In this document: one piece after another, positions 25,127 to 34,367 of the stretch | Position numbering within the stretch: the stretch's first letter is position 1 | Layout: the number at the start of each line of letters is the position of its first letter | NCBI RefSeq assembly: GCF_050717535.1 | Contig: NZ_JBOITM010000075.1 | Span: 1-64,000 of the forward strand | Direction: 5' to 3' | DNA: 64,000 bases | Origin: Clostridium_AD sp050717535 | GTDB lineage: Bacteria; Bacillota; Clostridia; Clostridiales; Clostridiaceae | Notes under the pieces: model-generated | Told to the model about the DNA's origin: nothing | Databases searched by the model: none | Seen by the model: the letters and a program-made list of their open reading frames with translations, nothing else | Translations under genes and position numbers: made by a program

Positions 25127-26891
25127 TAACAACCCCTCCTTCCGTTATTAATTTTTCTACTTGATCAGATAGTTCTTTGTATATATCATCAATTTTTGAC
25201 ATTTCAGTTTCTGGAATATATTTTGCTCTTGCTATTTTATCCCTTACGGTCATTTCTAATATGTTCTTCAAATAAACGCCAGCACTCAGAGCTTTTTCAG
25301 CTTCATGATGGAATGTTATTACAAGCTTTAACATTTTATATTGTTTATCTAAAGATGCATATGTATCAACCTCATGGAAAGCATTTTGTTGCAGATAATC
25401 TTCTCTAATTGTCTTTGCAACTTCGAGTTTCAATCTATCTTTTTCAGATAGTGCATCTACTCCTACAAGCCTTACTATTTCATCAAGTTTTGATTCTTCT
25501 TGAAGTATTATCATAGCTTTAACTCTAAGCTCAGTCCAATCTTCTGCAACATTCTCATTCATCCAACCAGTTGTCTGATCTAAATAAAGTGAATAAGACT
25601 CTAGCCAGTTTATTGCTGGGAAATGTCTTTTATAAGCAAGTTGAGCATCCAGTCCCCAAAATACCTTAACTATTCTAAGTGTTGCTTGAGTAACCGGTTC
25701 AGATAAATCTCCACCTGGAGGTGAAACTGCACCAATAACTGTAATCGCACCTACCCTATCACCGTCTCCAACACATTTTATCTTTCCAGATCTTTCATAA
25801 AAATCAGCTACACGTGAACCTAGATATGCTGGATACCCTTCATCACCTGGCATCTCTTCAAGTCTACCTGACATTTCACGAAGTGCCTCTGCCCATCTAG
25901 ACGTAGAATCTGCCATTAATGCTACAGAGAATCCCATATCTCTAAAGTACTCTGCAATAGTTATCCCAGTATATACAGAAGCTTCTCTAGCTGCAACTGG
26001 CATATTAGAGGTATTAGCGATTAGCACTGTTCTTTTCATAAGTGATTCGCCTGTTTTTGGATCTTTTAGTTCTGGGAACTCGTTCAAAACATCTGTCATT
26101 TCGTTTCCACGCTCACCACAGCCTATATAAACTATTATTTCAGCATCTGCCCATTTTGCTAATTGATGCTGAACTACTGTTTTACCACTTCCAAAAGGAC
26201 CAGGTACACATGCAGTACCACCTTTAGTTACTGGGAAAAATGTATCTATTACTCTTTGACCTGTAACTAATGGCTCTACTGGGTTTAATTTTTCAGCATA
26301 TGGTCTTCCACGCCTTACTGGCCATTTTTGCATTAATGTAATTTCTTTAATGCCATCTTTAGTTTCAATTTCTGCTATCATTTCCTCTACGGTGAATTCT
26401 CCTTCTTTTATAGAAGTTATAGTTCCGGAAATCCCCTTAGGTATCATTATCTTTTGAGTGATAACAGTAGTTTCCTTAACTGTACCTATTTCATAACCAT
26501 ATGAAACTTCATCTCCAACTTTTGCACTAGGAACAAATTCCCATTTTCGCGTCCTATCTAAAGGTGCAACATTCACGCCCTTTGTTAAGAAATTTCCAGC
26601 TATAGCTCTTATTGCTTCAAGGGGTCTTTGAATACCGTCAAACATTGATTCCATAAGCCCGGGTCCAAGTTCAACACTTAGTGGTTCCCCTGTAGTTTCT
26701 ACTGGATCTCCTGGTCCAAGTCCTGATGTTTCCTCATATACTTGAATGGAGGCTCTATCTCCTCTCATTTCGATAATTTCGCCAACGAGGCCTTTTTCTC
26801 CAACCTTAACTACATCGTATATATTAGCTTCTTCCATTCCTTTAGCAACAACTAACGGACCTGAAACTTTTACAATTTCACCGATTTTCAA
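25119..26891 (-). CDS. ntpA: V-type ATPase catalytic subunit A
   Basis: 590 residues from TTG 26891 behind GGGAG. It binds and hydrolyses ATP in the A3B3 head. The P-loop GPFGSGKT is at 231-238, followed by YIGCGERGNEMTDVL, the region of the catalytic Glu, and SSRWAEALREMSGRLEEMPG. The non-homologous insertion before the P-loop, typical of A- and V-type alpha chains, is present. No intein interrupts the P-loop region. It lies 17 bp after ntpG. Confidence 0.97.
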   Translation of the reverse strand: MKIGEIVKVSGPLVVAKGMEEANIYDVVKVGEKGLVGEIIEMRGDRASIQVYEETSGLGPGDPVETTGEPLSVELGPGLMESMFDGIQRPLEAIRAIAGNFLTKGVNVAPLDRTRKWEFVPSAKVGDEVSYGYEIGTVKETTVITQKIMIPKGISGTITSIKEGEFTVEEMIAEIETKDGIKEITLMQKWPVRRGRPYAEKLNPVEPLVTGQRVIDTFFPVTKGGTACVPGPFGSGKTVVQHQLAKWADAEIIVYIGCGERGNEMTDVLNEFPELKDPKTGESLMKRTVLIANTSNMPVAAREASVYTGITIAEYFRDMGFSVALMADSTSRWAEALREMSGRLEEMPGDEGYPAYLGSRVADFYERSGKIKCVGDGDRVGAITVIGAVSPPGGDLSEPVTQATLRIVKVFWGLDAQLAYKRHFPAINWLESYSLYLDQTTGWMNENVAEDWTELRVKAMIILQEESKLDEIVRLVGVDALSEKDRLKLEVAKTIREDYLQQNAFHEVDTYASLDKQYKMLKLVITFHHEAEKALSAGVYLKNILEMTVRDKIARAKYIPETEMSKIDDIYKELSDQVEKLITEGGVVSA

Positions 26892-26908
26892 GTTATCTCC
26901 CTACCTTT

Positions 26909-27217
26909 CTATAAAATATTTATGCCCACCGCTTTTTCTACATTATCTCTAATTTTTTGCATTCCTATATTAAGTGAGCCTTGATTACTTGGTATTAATA
27001 TAATGGCAGGAAGCATCTGTCTATTATATCTTTTTATAGTTTCACCTAAATGCTGAGCTATTTGCTCTGTAACAAATATGACCGCATAATTATCAAATGC
27101 CATTTTATCTATAACTTTTTTAGCCTCTTCAATTTCAATAACCGGATATACGTCAATTCCAAGGGCTTTAAAAGCAAGTATTGAATCTTTATCTCCAACT
27201 ACTCCTACTTTATGCAT
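26909..27217 (-). CDS. ntpG: V-type ATPase subunit F (NtpG)
   Basis: 102 residues from ATG 27217; the frame extends to a GTG nine bases upstream, but KVGVVGDKDSILAFKALGID is the normal N-terminus. A small Rossmann-like subunit of the central stalk that binds subunit D. IFVTEQIAQHL and the C-terminal block of hydrophobic residues followed by the IPSNQG turn are conserved. It overlaps ntpC by 8 bp. Confidence 0.93.
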   Translation of the reverse strand: MHKVGVVGDKDSILAFKALGIDVYPVIEIEEAKKVIDKMAFDNYAVIFVTEQIAQHLGETIKRYNRQMLPAIILIPSNQGSLNIGMQKIRDNVEKAVGINIL

Positions 27218-28211
27218 AAACCTCACGCACCCTTTCTCTTATAACCGCCGTATCAACGTTATTTAATTTTCCAACCATAATAATTCTTATTATTTTTATT
27301 TCTGTTTCTTTTGCTGCAATAAATGCAAATATTGGCTCAGGTCCAAAAGTGATATATTTAGCAGGTTTTAAATCTTTCATGATAAAATTTTCTGAAAGTT
27401 TTTCAAGAAGAGAAAGTTTCCCTGTTTTTATATATTCTTCTAGTCCCATTCTTACAATTTCTCCATACTTAGACGCGGAAAATTTAGCTGCCATATTTTC
27501 AATAGGTTCATCAAAGGCTCTTATTAAAATATCCATGGGTATATCCCCACCTAGAAGGATAATCTCTTTTAAAAATTCTACATCCTTTTCTTGCTTCTTT
27601 AATCTAATAACTGACTTTATGTTAGAAAAATCCATACTTCTTACAATATAATCAAGTATAAATTTATTTTTTAATTCTTTTGCTCTGGCTAATATATCTA
27701 TATACATATACTGATCTACTATAATATCTATTTTCTGAGGATCTCTAAGTTTCTGGTAGACCTCATCAGCCTTAAGTATAGTATCTCTCATGCTAGGATT
27801 TAATTCTCTATAATCCTCTGTTTTCATGCAGACCTTTAATTTCTCTATCCCCACTGTACCTACAGGAATTAACATATGAAAAAAGTCCTTGTCTAAAGCT
27901 CTGCCCTTTAACATTACCTTAATATTATGATAATCATATTTTAGGCTCATAATATCTATTATAGCAGGATCTGGAGAAATACTATACATAAGCGCATATA
28001 CTCTATTTAACTCCTCTTTAAGTAATAAATTGTAGTCTTCTGGTCTTTTTACAATTCCCATCAAACTTGCATATTCAGTTTCCTGCAAGATTTTAAGCAC
28101 TTCTTCCGCAGAGGTACTATCAATCATCCTATCAATCTTTACTTTATTAAGGAGTCTTGTTTCTAATACTCTTAGCCTAGCCACAGCTTGTGTAAACTTC
28201 ATATTATCCAT
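27210..28211 (-). CDS. ntpC: V-type ATPase subunit C (d-type, rotor cap)
   Basis: 333 residues, helical, linking the central stalk to the membrane K-ring. The family is recognised from LRVLETRLLNKVKIDRMID near the start, LKYDYHNIKVMLKGRALD and the C-terminal PIFAFIAAKETEIKIIRIIM. The start at 28211 follows AGGAGG at 10-nt spacing. It lies in operon order between ntpE and ntpG. Confidence 0.95.
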   Translation of the reverse strand: MDNMKFTQAVARLRVLETRLLNKVKIDRMIDSTSAEEVLKILQETEYASLMGIVKRPEDYNLLLKEELNRVYALMYSISPDPAIIDIMSLKYDYHNIKVMLKGRALDKDFFHMLIPVGTVGIEKLKVCMKTEDYRELNPSMRDTILKADEVYQKLRDPQKIDIIVDQYMYIDILARAKELKNKFILDYIVRSMDFSNIKSVIRLKKQEKDVEFLKEIILLGGDIPMDILIRAFDEPIENMAAKFSASKYGEIVRMGLEEYIKTGKLSLLEKLSENFIMKDLKPAKYITFGPEPIFAFIAAKETEIKIIRIIMVGKLNNVDTAVIRERVREVYA

Positions 28212-28280
28212 ATATGGCTATCCTCCTTGTTTTGCTTTTGGAAGGATAATAATTGTAGTTTATTATCCTTCTTCTTAACT

Positions 28281-28880
28281 TTAATTGAATAGTACATTAA
28301 CAATTTCTGACTCAAGCTCATCTCTTAAGGAATTAACTAAACTTTCAAAAGTATTGTTAATTTCTATACCGTTTTTAGCTACAATAAATCCACTTTTTAT
28401 ATCCCTATCTTCAGAACACAATTTTATTTCACCTAGTTTACCTGATGCTACAAGTGCTGAATTTATTCCGGATAAATACTCCTCATTTACAATGTTTTTA
28501 TATTTCCCAGGAAGTATTATTTCCTCATTTCCAACTATTGGCATTGATAAAAGATATGTTTTCATAATTTCTAAATATTCTACATCACTAATGACTAAAA
28601 GTTTTTCTAATGCTTCTACAAATACCTTATTAATCATCTTTTGCTTAGCAACTATCTCTTCGTTTCTTACAGATAACTGAGTATTAGATATAATTCTCTG
28701 TTTAACTGTAATCGCTTCAATTTTACTTTCTTCTAGCATTTTACCTTTAAGTACTTCTGCTTTATTTATTTTATTTTCTATCATTAACTTTCCATTATCA
28801 CTTGCTTCTTTCAATATAGTCTCTGCTTTAATACTCGCATCCTCTATTATCTTAGCTGATAAGTTATCTAAATTTGACAT
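28281..28880 (-). CDS. ntpE: V-type ATPase subunit E (peripheral stalk)
   Basis: 199 residues. A long N-terminal helix (MSNLDNLSAKIIEDASIKAETIL, charged heptads through ~residue 90) precedes a small C-terminal globular domain with IKSGFIVAKNGIEINNTFESL, the arrangement of subunit E, which pairs with NtpF to form the stator stalks. The ATG follows GAGGAAGTG. A 69-bp gap separates it from ntpC. Confidence 0.93.
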   Translation of the reverse strand: MSNLDNLSAKIIEDASIKAETILKEASDNGKLMIENKINKAEVLKGKMLEESKIEAITVKQRIISNTQLSVRNEEIVAKQKMINKVFVEALEKLLVISDVEYLEIMKTYLLSMPIVGNEEIILPGKYKNIVNEEYLSGINSALVASGKLGEIKLCSEDRDIKSGFIVAKNGIEINNTFESLVNSLRDELESEIVNVLFN

Positions 28881-28936
28881 ATATTCACTTCCTCTAACTT
28901 CTTAGTTTTAAAATTAGAATATCTTGTTTACTAAGA

Positions 28937-29413
28937 TTATACAGTTTGTATAACTAAAATTATTGAAATAACAAATGCTAAAATAGCATATGTTTCAACC
29001 ATTACAGCGAATATTATAGCTTTTGCCATATGTTCTGGTTTTTTAGCGAGTATTGCAATACCTGCTGCTGAAGTTTTAGCCTGAGCTATTGCAGAATAGT
29101 ATCCTACAAACGCTATTGGTAAACAAGCCATAAATAAATATAATCCCGAACCTAAAGTCATAGCTGCAACTAATTTAGGTAATACCATAAGTCCTATAAC
29201 GAAACCATAAAGTCCTTGCGTACCTGGTAACAATTGAAGAATAAGTACTTTACCAAATTTCTCAGGTTCTTCAGTTGTGAGTCCCGCACCCGCTTCACCA
29301 ACTAAACCTACACCTTTTGCTGATCCAATTCCAGGTAAAATAACCGCTAGTGCCATCCCCAATACAGCGAATACAATTCCACCATTTTTAGATAAAAATT
29401 CCATAAATGTCAT
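28937..29413 (-). CDS. ntpK: V-type ATPase subunit K (rotor ring), Na+-site residues present
   Basis: 158 residues, four membrane helices made of two fused hairpins, forming the rotor ring. The residues that bind Na+ in E. hirae NtpK (Leu61, Thr64, Gln65, Gln110, Glu139) are matched one position later: Leu62, Thr65 and Gln66 in LLPGTQGLYGF, Gln111 in AIAQAKTS and Glu140 in VMVETYA. The ring is thus predicted to carry Na+ rather than H+. As in the E. hirae type, the first hairpin lacks its own carboxylate, so there is one ion site per four helices. It follows ntpI by 13 bp. Confidence 0.96.
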   Translation of the reverse strand: MTFMEFLSKNGGIVFAVLGMALAVILPGIGSAKGVGLVGEAGAGLTTEEPEKFGKVLILQLLPGTQGLYGFVIGLMVLPKLVAAMTLGSGLYLFMACLPIAFVGYYSAIAQAKTSAAGIAILAKKPEHMAKAIIFAVMVETYAILAFVISIILVIQTV

Positions 29414-29426
29414 TATTAATTCCTCC

Positions 29427-31385
29427 TCAAATTTGCTTTTCTTTAATTATAGTAATATACTGATTTGCTGATTTAAACACTTTGAAGGCTTTTCCTCCAC
29501 CTTCATAAAATTTACTGAAATATTCTACATATTGAAGCCTAGCACTATGAACAAACGCTGATAATGCACTTAATAATAAATTAAACGTTTGTGTAGCTAC
29601 AAATATAAATATACCTATAATAATATTAAAAGGTGTTGGCATCATTCTAATAATCATATTAAAAGATGCTGCTATGAATCCACCAGCAAGTCCGATTGCC
29701 ATAATTCTTGAATAGGAAACTAAATCTCCTATATAGCCAGATATGCCATATAATCCATAAAGACCTCCGGCAATTTTTCCGCCAATGCCTTTGTTTTGTC
29801 TTCCTTGGGTTAGTACTAGTGCAACCATCCCTGTTATCATAACCCATTTACCTATATTAATTACAGCTGGGCTTAAACCTAATGATGATCCACCTAATAA
29901 TAAAAATGCTCCAGTTAATGCAGCATACCATGTTAGAACATCATAAACAGCATCCATTGGTTTACCATCGCGAATAAGTATATATCCTTTGATTCCCAAA
30001 CCAAAATAAATTTGGAATGCACCCATTATAATGGATATTATAAGTAAAAGCATTATATCTTCTTTAGGAGTTATTATAGATTTAAAAGGAATTAAATCCC
30101 CAAAGAAACTTCCATAAACAATTCCTGCCATTACTGTTGGTATACTTAGAAACATGAAAAACTTAGCGAATCTTCGTTGCCCTTCATCTAAATTGAATTT
30201 GGTTAATGCAAGCAATGTTACTATAAATATTACTACCCCATATCCAATATCAGCCAGCATCATTCCGAAAAACACCATGTAAAAAGGTGTCAATAGCGGT
30301 GTCGGATCTATCTCTGAATATTTAGGTAAACTATACATTGATGTTATTAGTTCAAAAGGTTCAACAATAGAACTATTTTTTAAAAGTATTGGTACTTCTT
30401 CATCTTCTTTATTAGCCTCTTCTACTTCTAAATAAAAATTTTCATTAGTTATAGCCTTTATCGACTCTTCTAACTCACTGACAAATCCTGTTTGTACCCA
30501 TCCCTGCACTGCAACTACACTTTCTGTTTTCAAAAAATTTTCACAAGCTGATGCCTTTATATGTTTATTGGATAAATATTCAGATACTATTTTGAAATCA
30601 TCTAAATACTGACAATCATCTTTTATTTCCGCATTTGTTCTTTGTTCTTCTTTTGATATCTCTTCTAACCTAGCCTTATATCCCTTTACTACCTCAGCTG
30701 GAATTCCATCACATTTCAAATTAATATTACTGAAATTGTAAAGTTTAAGTATTTCTTTTGCTTTATCTTCATAATCTTTATAAACTATAGCAATTATATT
30801 TACAGCCTCTTTTACTTCGCTAATAATTTCTAGGTATGAATATGGGATTTCACTTTCAAATTTTTCTCTAAAAGTCTCTTTTGAAACTTTTGACAGTGAC
30901 CCCATTAGAAATATGGAGGACTTCAGTGTTTTTAGATCTTCAAAAGGTGCATCTAAGGATATCCATGGAGTTAACACTTCTATTTCAGAATCAATTTTAG
31001 CTCTTTCACTTTTCATTTGTAACAAATAATTATCTTTTTCTTTTAACCTATTATAGTTTTCATTATAGTTTGATTCTTTAGCTAGTTTTTCTAATTCATC
31101 ATAACTAAGTATTCTTTTACCCTTGACTAAGGATTTTATAGCCCCTTGTTTTTCTGTGTGCTTTAGTAACAGCTCAAGAGCAAATTTTACTTTCGCTTGT
31201 TCACCTTCTAAATAAGAAACTTTTTCATTCTCAGAGTCTTTTTTAAGAGATTGCAAATGTTCTTCATCAAGTTGTTGCAGATTTATAAATTGAACATTTT
31301 CAAATCTATGAAGTTTATCGAGCAAAGTTTCTTTTTGTGATTCAAAGGCAAATAATGTAAACTTACTCATTTTAACTATTGCCAT
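29427..31385 (-). CDS. ntpI: V-type ATPase subunit I (a-subunit, stator)
   Basis: 652 residues. The N-terminal half is soluble and coiled-coil (MAIVKMSKFTLFAFESQKETLL and on). The C-terminal half has about seven to eight membrane segments starting at FYMVFFGMMLADIGYG. The segment GYIGDLVSYSRIMAIGLAGG contains the arginine that faces the rotor carboxylate. It forms the ion half-channels beside the K ring. It overlaps ntpF by 14 bp. Confidence 0.96.
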   Translation of the reverse strand: MAIVKMSKFTLFAFESQKETLLDKLHRFENVQFINLQQLDEEHLQSLKKDSENEKVSYLEGEQAKVKFALELLLKHTEKQGAIKSLVKGKRILSYDELEKLAKESNYNENYNRLKEKDNYLLQMKSERAKIDSEIEVLTPWISLDAPFEDLKTLKSSIFLMGSLSKVSKETFREKFESEIPYSYLEIISEVKEAVNIIAIVYKDYEDKAKEILKLYNFSNINLKCDGIPAEVVKGYKARLEEISKEEQRTNAEIKDDCQYLDDFKIVSEYLSNKHIKASACENFLKTESVVAVQGWVQTGFVSELEESIKAITNENFYLEVEEANKEDEEVPILLKNSSIVEPFELITSMYSLPKYSEIDPTPLLTPFYMVFFGMMLADIGYGVVIFIVTLLALTKFNLDEGQRRFAKFFMFLSIPTVMAGIVYGSFFGDLIPFKSIITPKEDIMLLLIISIIMGAFQIYFGLGIKGYILIRDGKPMDAVYDVLTWYAALTGAFLLLGGSSLGLSPAVINIGKWVMITGMVALVLTQGRQNKGIGGKIAGGLYGLYGISGYIGDLVSYSRIMAIGLAGGFIAASFNMIIRMMPTPFNIIIGIFIFVATQTFNLLLSALSAFVHSARLQYVEYFSKFYEGGGKAFKVFKSANQYITIIKEKQI

Positions 31386-31698
31386 TATTTTTCACTATCC
31401 TCTCAACCACTTTGTTAACCGCCTTATCAAATTTTTCGCACTCTAAATTAAGTATATTATCTACCTCTATTTTACCTTGATTTAAAATTGGTTCAGAATT
31501 TATTCTTCCTTCCTCTTTAGCAATTTCGATGATTTTTTTAATTTCTTCTTTAGCTGCATCCAAAACCCTTTTGTACTGACCTTCAGCTTCAATCTCAGAT
31601 TTCTTTAGTATATCCTTACTACCTTCAATTGCCTTATTGATATTCTCTGTTGCCTGCTGTTCTGCATCTTTTATACTCTTTATTGCCTCTAATGCCAA
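31372..31698 (-). CDS. ntpF: V-type ATPase peripheral-stalk subunit (NtpF/subunit H)
   Basis: 108 residues from TTG 31698 behind AAGGTGGTGATATT. It is almost entirely one charged amphipathic helix (AIKSIKDAEQQATENINKAI...), the shape of the small peripheral-stalk subunit that pairs with NtpE. It is the first gene of the operon. Its position before ntpI is the standard clostridial and enterococcal order. Confidence 0.9.
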   Translation of the reverse strand: MALEAIKSIKDAEQQATENINKAIEGSKDILKKSEIEAEGQYKRVLDAAKEEIKKIIEIAKEEGRINSEPILNQGKIEVDNILNLECEKFDKAVNKVVERIVKNNGNS

Positions 31699-32019
31699 AA
31701 TATCACCACCTTTTTTCTAAAAAGGGACATGTAAACAAATAGCATGTCAGTATGCTACTCAATTTTTATGTACCTAAATAGGTTTAATGAGTCAGTTCAA
31801 TTATTACTACTTTTGATAATAACAAACACTGAATATAATTTGGTATTTATTATTATACTTTATGTAGTATCGAATACAACTTGTATTATACTTAGTATTT
31901 TTACAAATTTCAACTTCTTTTTTTAAATCAATGAATATTCATAAAATTAGCTTAACTTAATATAGTATATATCATTTTAGAGGAAAATATAGTTTTTTTT
32001 GTAATTTTATAATATTTTT
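31699..32019. promoter_or_regulatory. Upstream region of the V-type ATPase operon, with a candidate promoter
   Basis: 321 bp without a supported gene, between the ATPase operon and the 3' end of the radical SAM gene. On the minus strand, TTGTAT (31879-31874), a 16-bp spacer, then TATAAT (31857-31852) is the best promoter candidate. It leaves a leader of roughly 150 nt. The palindrome ATACAA-C-TTGTAT overlaps its -35 and could be an operator. Confidence 0.4.
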
Positions 32020-33765
32020 TTATACACAATCTAAAATGGATGTTATATCTACTATATTCTCCTCATCGTTAATATCATAAACTAAATAATGAATTTCTTC
32101 ACAAATAGTATTGTTATCTATATATTGTAAGATATCAATCATAAATCTTTCAATATGAATATTATTTGCTTTTTTCATACTATTATTTTCTAAATATTTA
32201 TCCTTAATTTCTCTCTCTATTTCTTTATCTATATCCCTAACTAAAAAATCTGGAAGCCATTTCTTTTTGTTATATTTAAGATAGTCATATTTAACAATCT
32301 CTTTTAGTGCAAAATCTTCTTGTTTAAGTTTTTCCGCATTAAATTCAATAAATATCCTATAATAATCTACCGAAGAAATTTTCCTTGCTAAACACCCCTT
32401 ATCATAAAAAAATAATCCTAGCTGGTAATAAAAATCAAAGGGTGTATTAAATTTTCCTACAAAATAAGTTAAAATAGTGCTGAATTTTTGTGAGTTATAG
32501 TATTTGTCTACCATTTTCTCTACCCTTTTTAGCTTAACTAACTCGTCATAGCTTATATCCTTAGTTCTTAGAATTTCATAAGGTGAGTAAGGTGAATAGG
32601 ACATTCCCCAAATCCCCACTTCATTCATCATGTCTGAACCTTTAAGTAATTTCAAAAATCCTAGTTGTATTACTTCTATATTAAGGCTATAAACATCATT
32701 AAAAGAATTTCTAAAAGATTCGTAATCTTCTCCGGGAAGACCAGCTATTAAATCTAAATGTTGATTAATAGTCTTTATTGCCTTTACCCTTAGAACCTTT
32801 TCCTTTATTTCCTCAAAGGTTACAAATCTATTTATATTATTAAGGATTGTAGGATTTGTTGTTTGTACTCCCACTTCAAATTGAAATCTCCCCTTTGGAG
32901 CCTTAGATAAAACGTCTAACTCCTCATCAGATAATAAATCTGCTGAAATTTCAAAGTGAAAAGTTATTTCCCCTTGTATCTTTAATAAATATTTCCAAAT
33001 TTCTATTGCAAATTTATGATTACAATTAAAAGTTCTATCTACAAACTTTACTAGAGTTACTTTTTTATCAGCAAGAAATTGCAACTCTTTTTTTACTCTT
33101 TCAACATCTAAAAATCTAGCTCCATGTGAAGTAGAGGAAAGACAATATTTACACTTAAAAGGGCATCCTCTAGATGCTTCATAATAAACTATTTTATTGG
33201 TCAACTCTTCATCATCATTATATGGAAAAATAATCTTATTCATATCCATTAATGGTCTTTCCCCATTGTATTCAACTTTTTCATTTTTCCAATAACACAA
33301 TCCAAGTATTTCTCCAATTTTTACATTATTTTCATGTCCATTCCTAGTTTTATCCATATTTTGCTTATCACTTTTCTCACTAGCAATCTTCCACTTAATA
33401 AATTCACTATATGTTATCTCACCTTCACCTTGAATTACATAATCACCTACATTCTCCACAAGAAAATCTTCACAATTATAACTAACCTCTGGTCCGCCAT
33501 AAAGTATTTCAATCTTACTACTTACAAGTTTTATAAGATTTGCTACCTTCTTAACATACTCAATATTCCAAATATAACATGAGAATGCAACAAGATCTGG
33601 TTTGCACCGCAAAATCTCCTCTAAAATCCTCTCAATTTGATCATTAATAGAAAACTCCATAATTTCACATTCATAATCTAAATCTTTAGTATATGTTTTT
33701 AAATACCGTACCGCCAAATTGCTGTGTATATATTTTGCATTAATCCCTACTAATGTTACTTTCAT
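32020..33765 (-). CDS. B12-binding-domain radical SAM protein (DUF4080 type)
   Basis: 581 residues. The N-terminal ~140 residues have the cobalamin-binding fold (VTLVGINAKYIHSNLAVRYL, ILYGGPEVS), without the DxHxxG motif needed for the base-off form. The radical SAM domain follows, with YYEASRGCPFKCKYCLSS near residue 200 giving the CxxxCxxC [4Fe-4S] ligands, FVDRTFN and LDLIAGLPGE. A C-terminal ~200-residue DUF4080-like region completes it. Members of this broad group include methylases and C-S bond enzymes; the substrate is unknown. It overlaps the upstream methyltransferase-like gene by 26 bp, implying a joint function. Confidence 0.85.
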   Translation of the reverse strand: MKVTLVGINAKYIHSNLAVRYLKTYTKDLDYECEIMEFSINDQIERILEEILRCKPDLVAFSCYIWNIEYVKKVANLIKLVSSKIEILYGGPEVSYNCEDFLVENVGDYVIQGEGEITYSEFIKWKIASEKSDKQNMDKTRNGHENNVKIGEILGLCYWKNEKVEYNGERPLMDMNKIIFPYNDDEELTNKIVYYEASRGCPFKCKYCLSSTSHGARFLDVERVKKELQFLADKKVTLVKFVDRTFNCNHKFAIEIWKYLLKIQGEITFHFEISADLLSDEELDVLSKAPKGRFQFEVGVQTTNPTILNNINRFVTFEEIKEKVLRVKAIKTINQHLDLIAGLPGEDYESFRNSFNDVYSLNIEVIQLGFLKLLKGSDMMNEVGIWGMSYSPYSPYEILRTKDISYDELVKLKRVEKMVDKYYNSQKFSTILTYFVGKFNTPFDFYYQLGLFFYDKGCLARKISSVDYYRIFIEFNAEKLKQEDFALKEIVKYDYLKYNKKKWLPDFLVRDIDKEIEREIKDKYLENNSMKKANNIHIERFMIDILQYIDNNTICEEIHYLVYDINDEENIVDITSILDCV

Positions 33766-34279
33766 CTTCTGATTTTCCTCTCCTTTTACATACCATGTAA
33801 TAAATATTATCTGAATTTTTCAAAGTGGTTATTTTAAAATAAGGTTGTAGAATTCTCATTGTACTTTCTTTAGAATTATTTTTAAATATATTTAAGTCTC
33901 TTAAATTTATTTGTTTTGTACTTTTATCAGGTAAAAGTATATTAATACTAGAACTAAAAGTATTGAGGAACCCTTTATCTATGTCCCATATATATAAGAG
34001 CCCGTCTTCTTTCAAAAATTTATATATATCTTTTATTAATGTTTTTTTACTCTGTGTCAATTTTATTCCACTTAAAGTAAGAAAAAGCACACAGGTGTCA
34101 TAAGACCCTTCTTTTATTTTGTGCATATCATTTTTACCCTCTACATACTCTACACAACTTCTGTCATCAATATATTGTTTACATATATTGTATATGATTC
34201 CATGGTTAGAAAAACCTATATCCAATAAATTTCCTTTGAAAATTTCTTTCTCTAGATTTATAAAAACCTCCCTTTTCAA
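33740..34279 (-). CDS. Class I SAM methyltransferase-like protein
   Basis: 179 residues from TTG 34279, which follows GAGGGGGTC at good spacing. GNLLDIGFSNHGI is a degenerate motif I (glycine-poor), DTCVLFLTLSGIKL corresponds to motif IV and FLKEDGLLYIWDID to the post-IV strand, a Rossmann methyltransferase of the UbiE type with a weakened SAM loop. It is coupled by overlap to the radical SAM gene downstream. It may be catalytic or a binding partner; the sequence cannot tell. Confidence 0.65.
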   Translation of the reverse strand: MKREVFINLEKEIFKGNLLDIGFSNHGIIYNICKQYIDDRSCVEYVEGKNDMHKIKEGSYDTCVLFLTLSGIKLTQSKKTLIKDIYKFLKEDGLLYIWDIDKGFLNTFSSSINILLPDKSTKQINLRDLNIFKNNSKESTMRILQPYFKITTLKNSDNIYYMVCKRRGKSEDESNISRD

Positions 34280-34337
34280 TTATTGACCCCCTCGCCAAAT
34301 ATATTTTACTTGTTTTTAAAATATTCTTCAAAAATAA

Positions 34338-34367
34338 AATAATTCCTCTAAAATAAAGGAATTATTT
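34338..34367 (-). terminator. Terminator of the phospholipase C-like gene
   Basis: AAATAATTCCT pairs with AGGAATTATTT around an 8-nt loop and overlaps the stop codon at 34362-34364. On the minus strand it continues into a T-rich run. Confidence 0.75.

Noticed and set aside
28285..28680. 131-codon ORF antisense to ntpE
   Set aside because: It is the Ser-rich complement of a charged coiled coil, with no start signal.
31744..31926. 60-codon ORF upstream of the ATPase operon
   Set aside because: No ribosome binding site; AT-rich intergenic sequence that contains the candidate promoter on the other strand.
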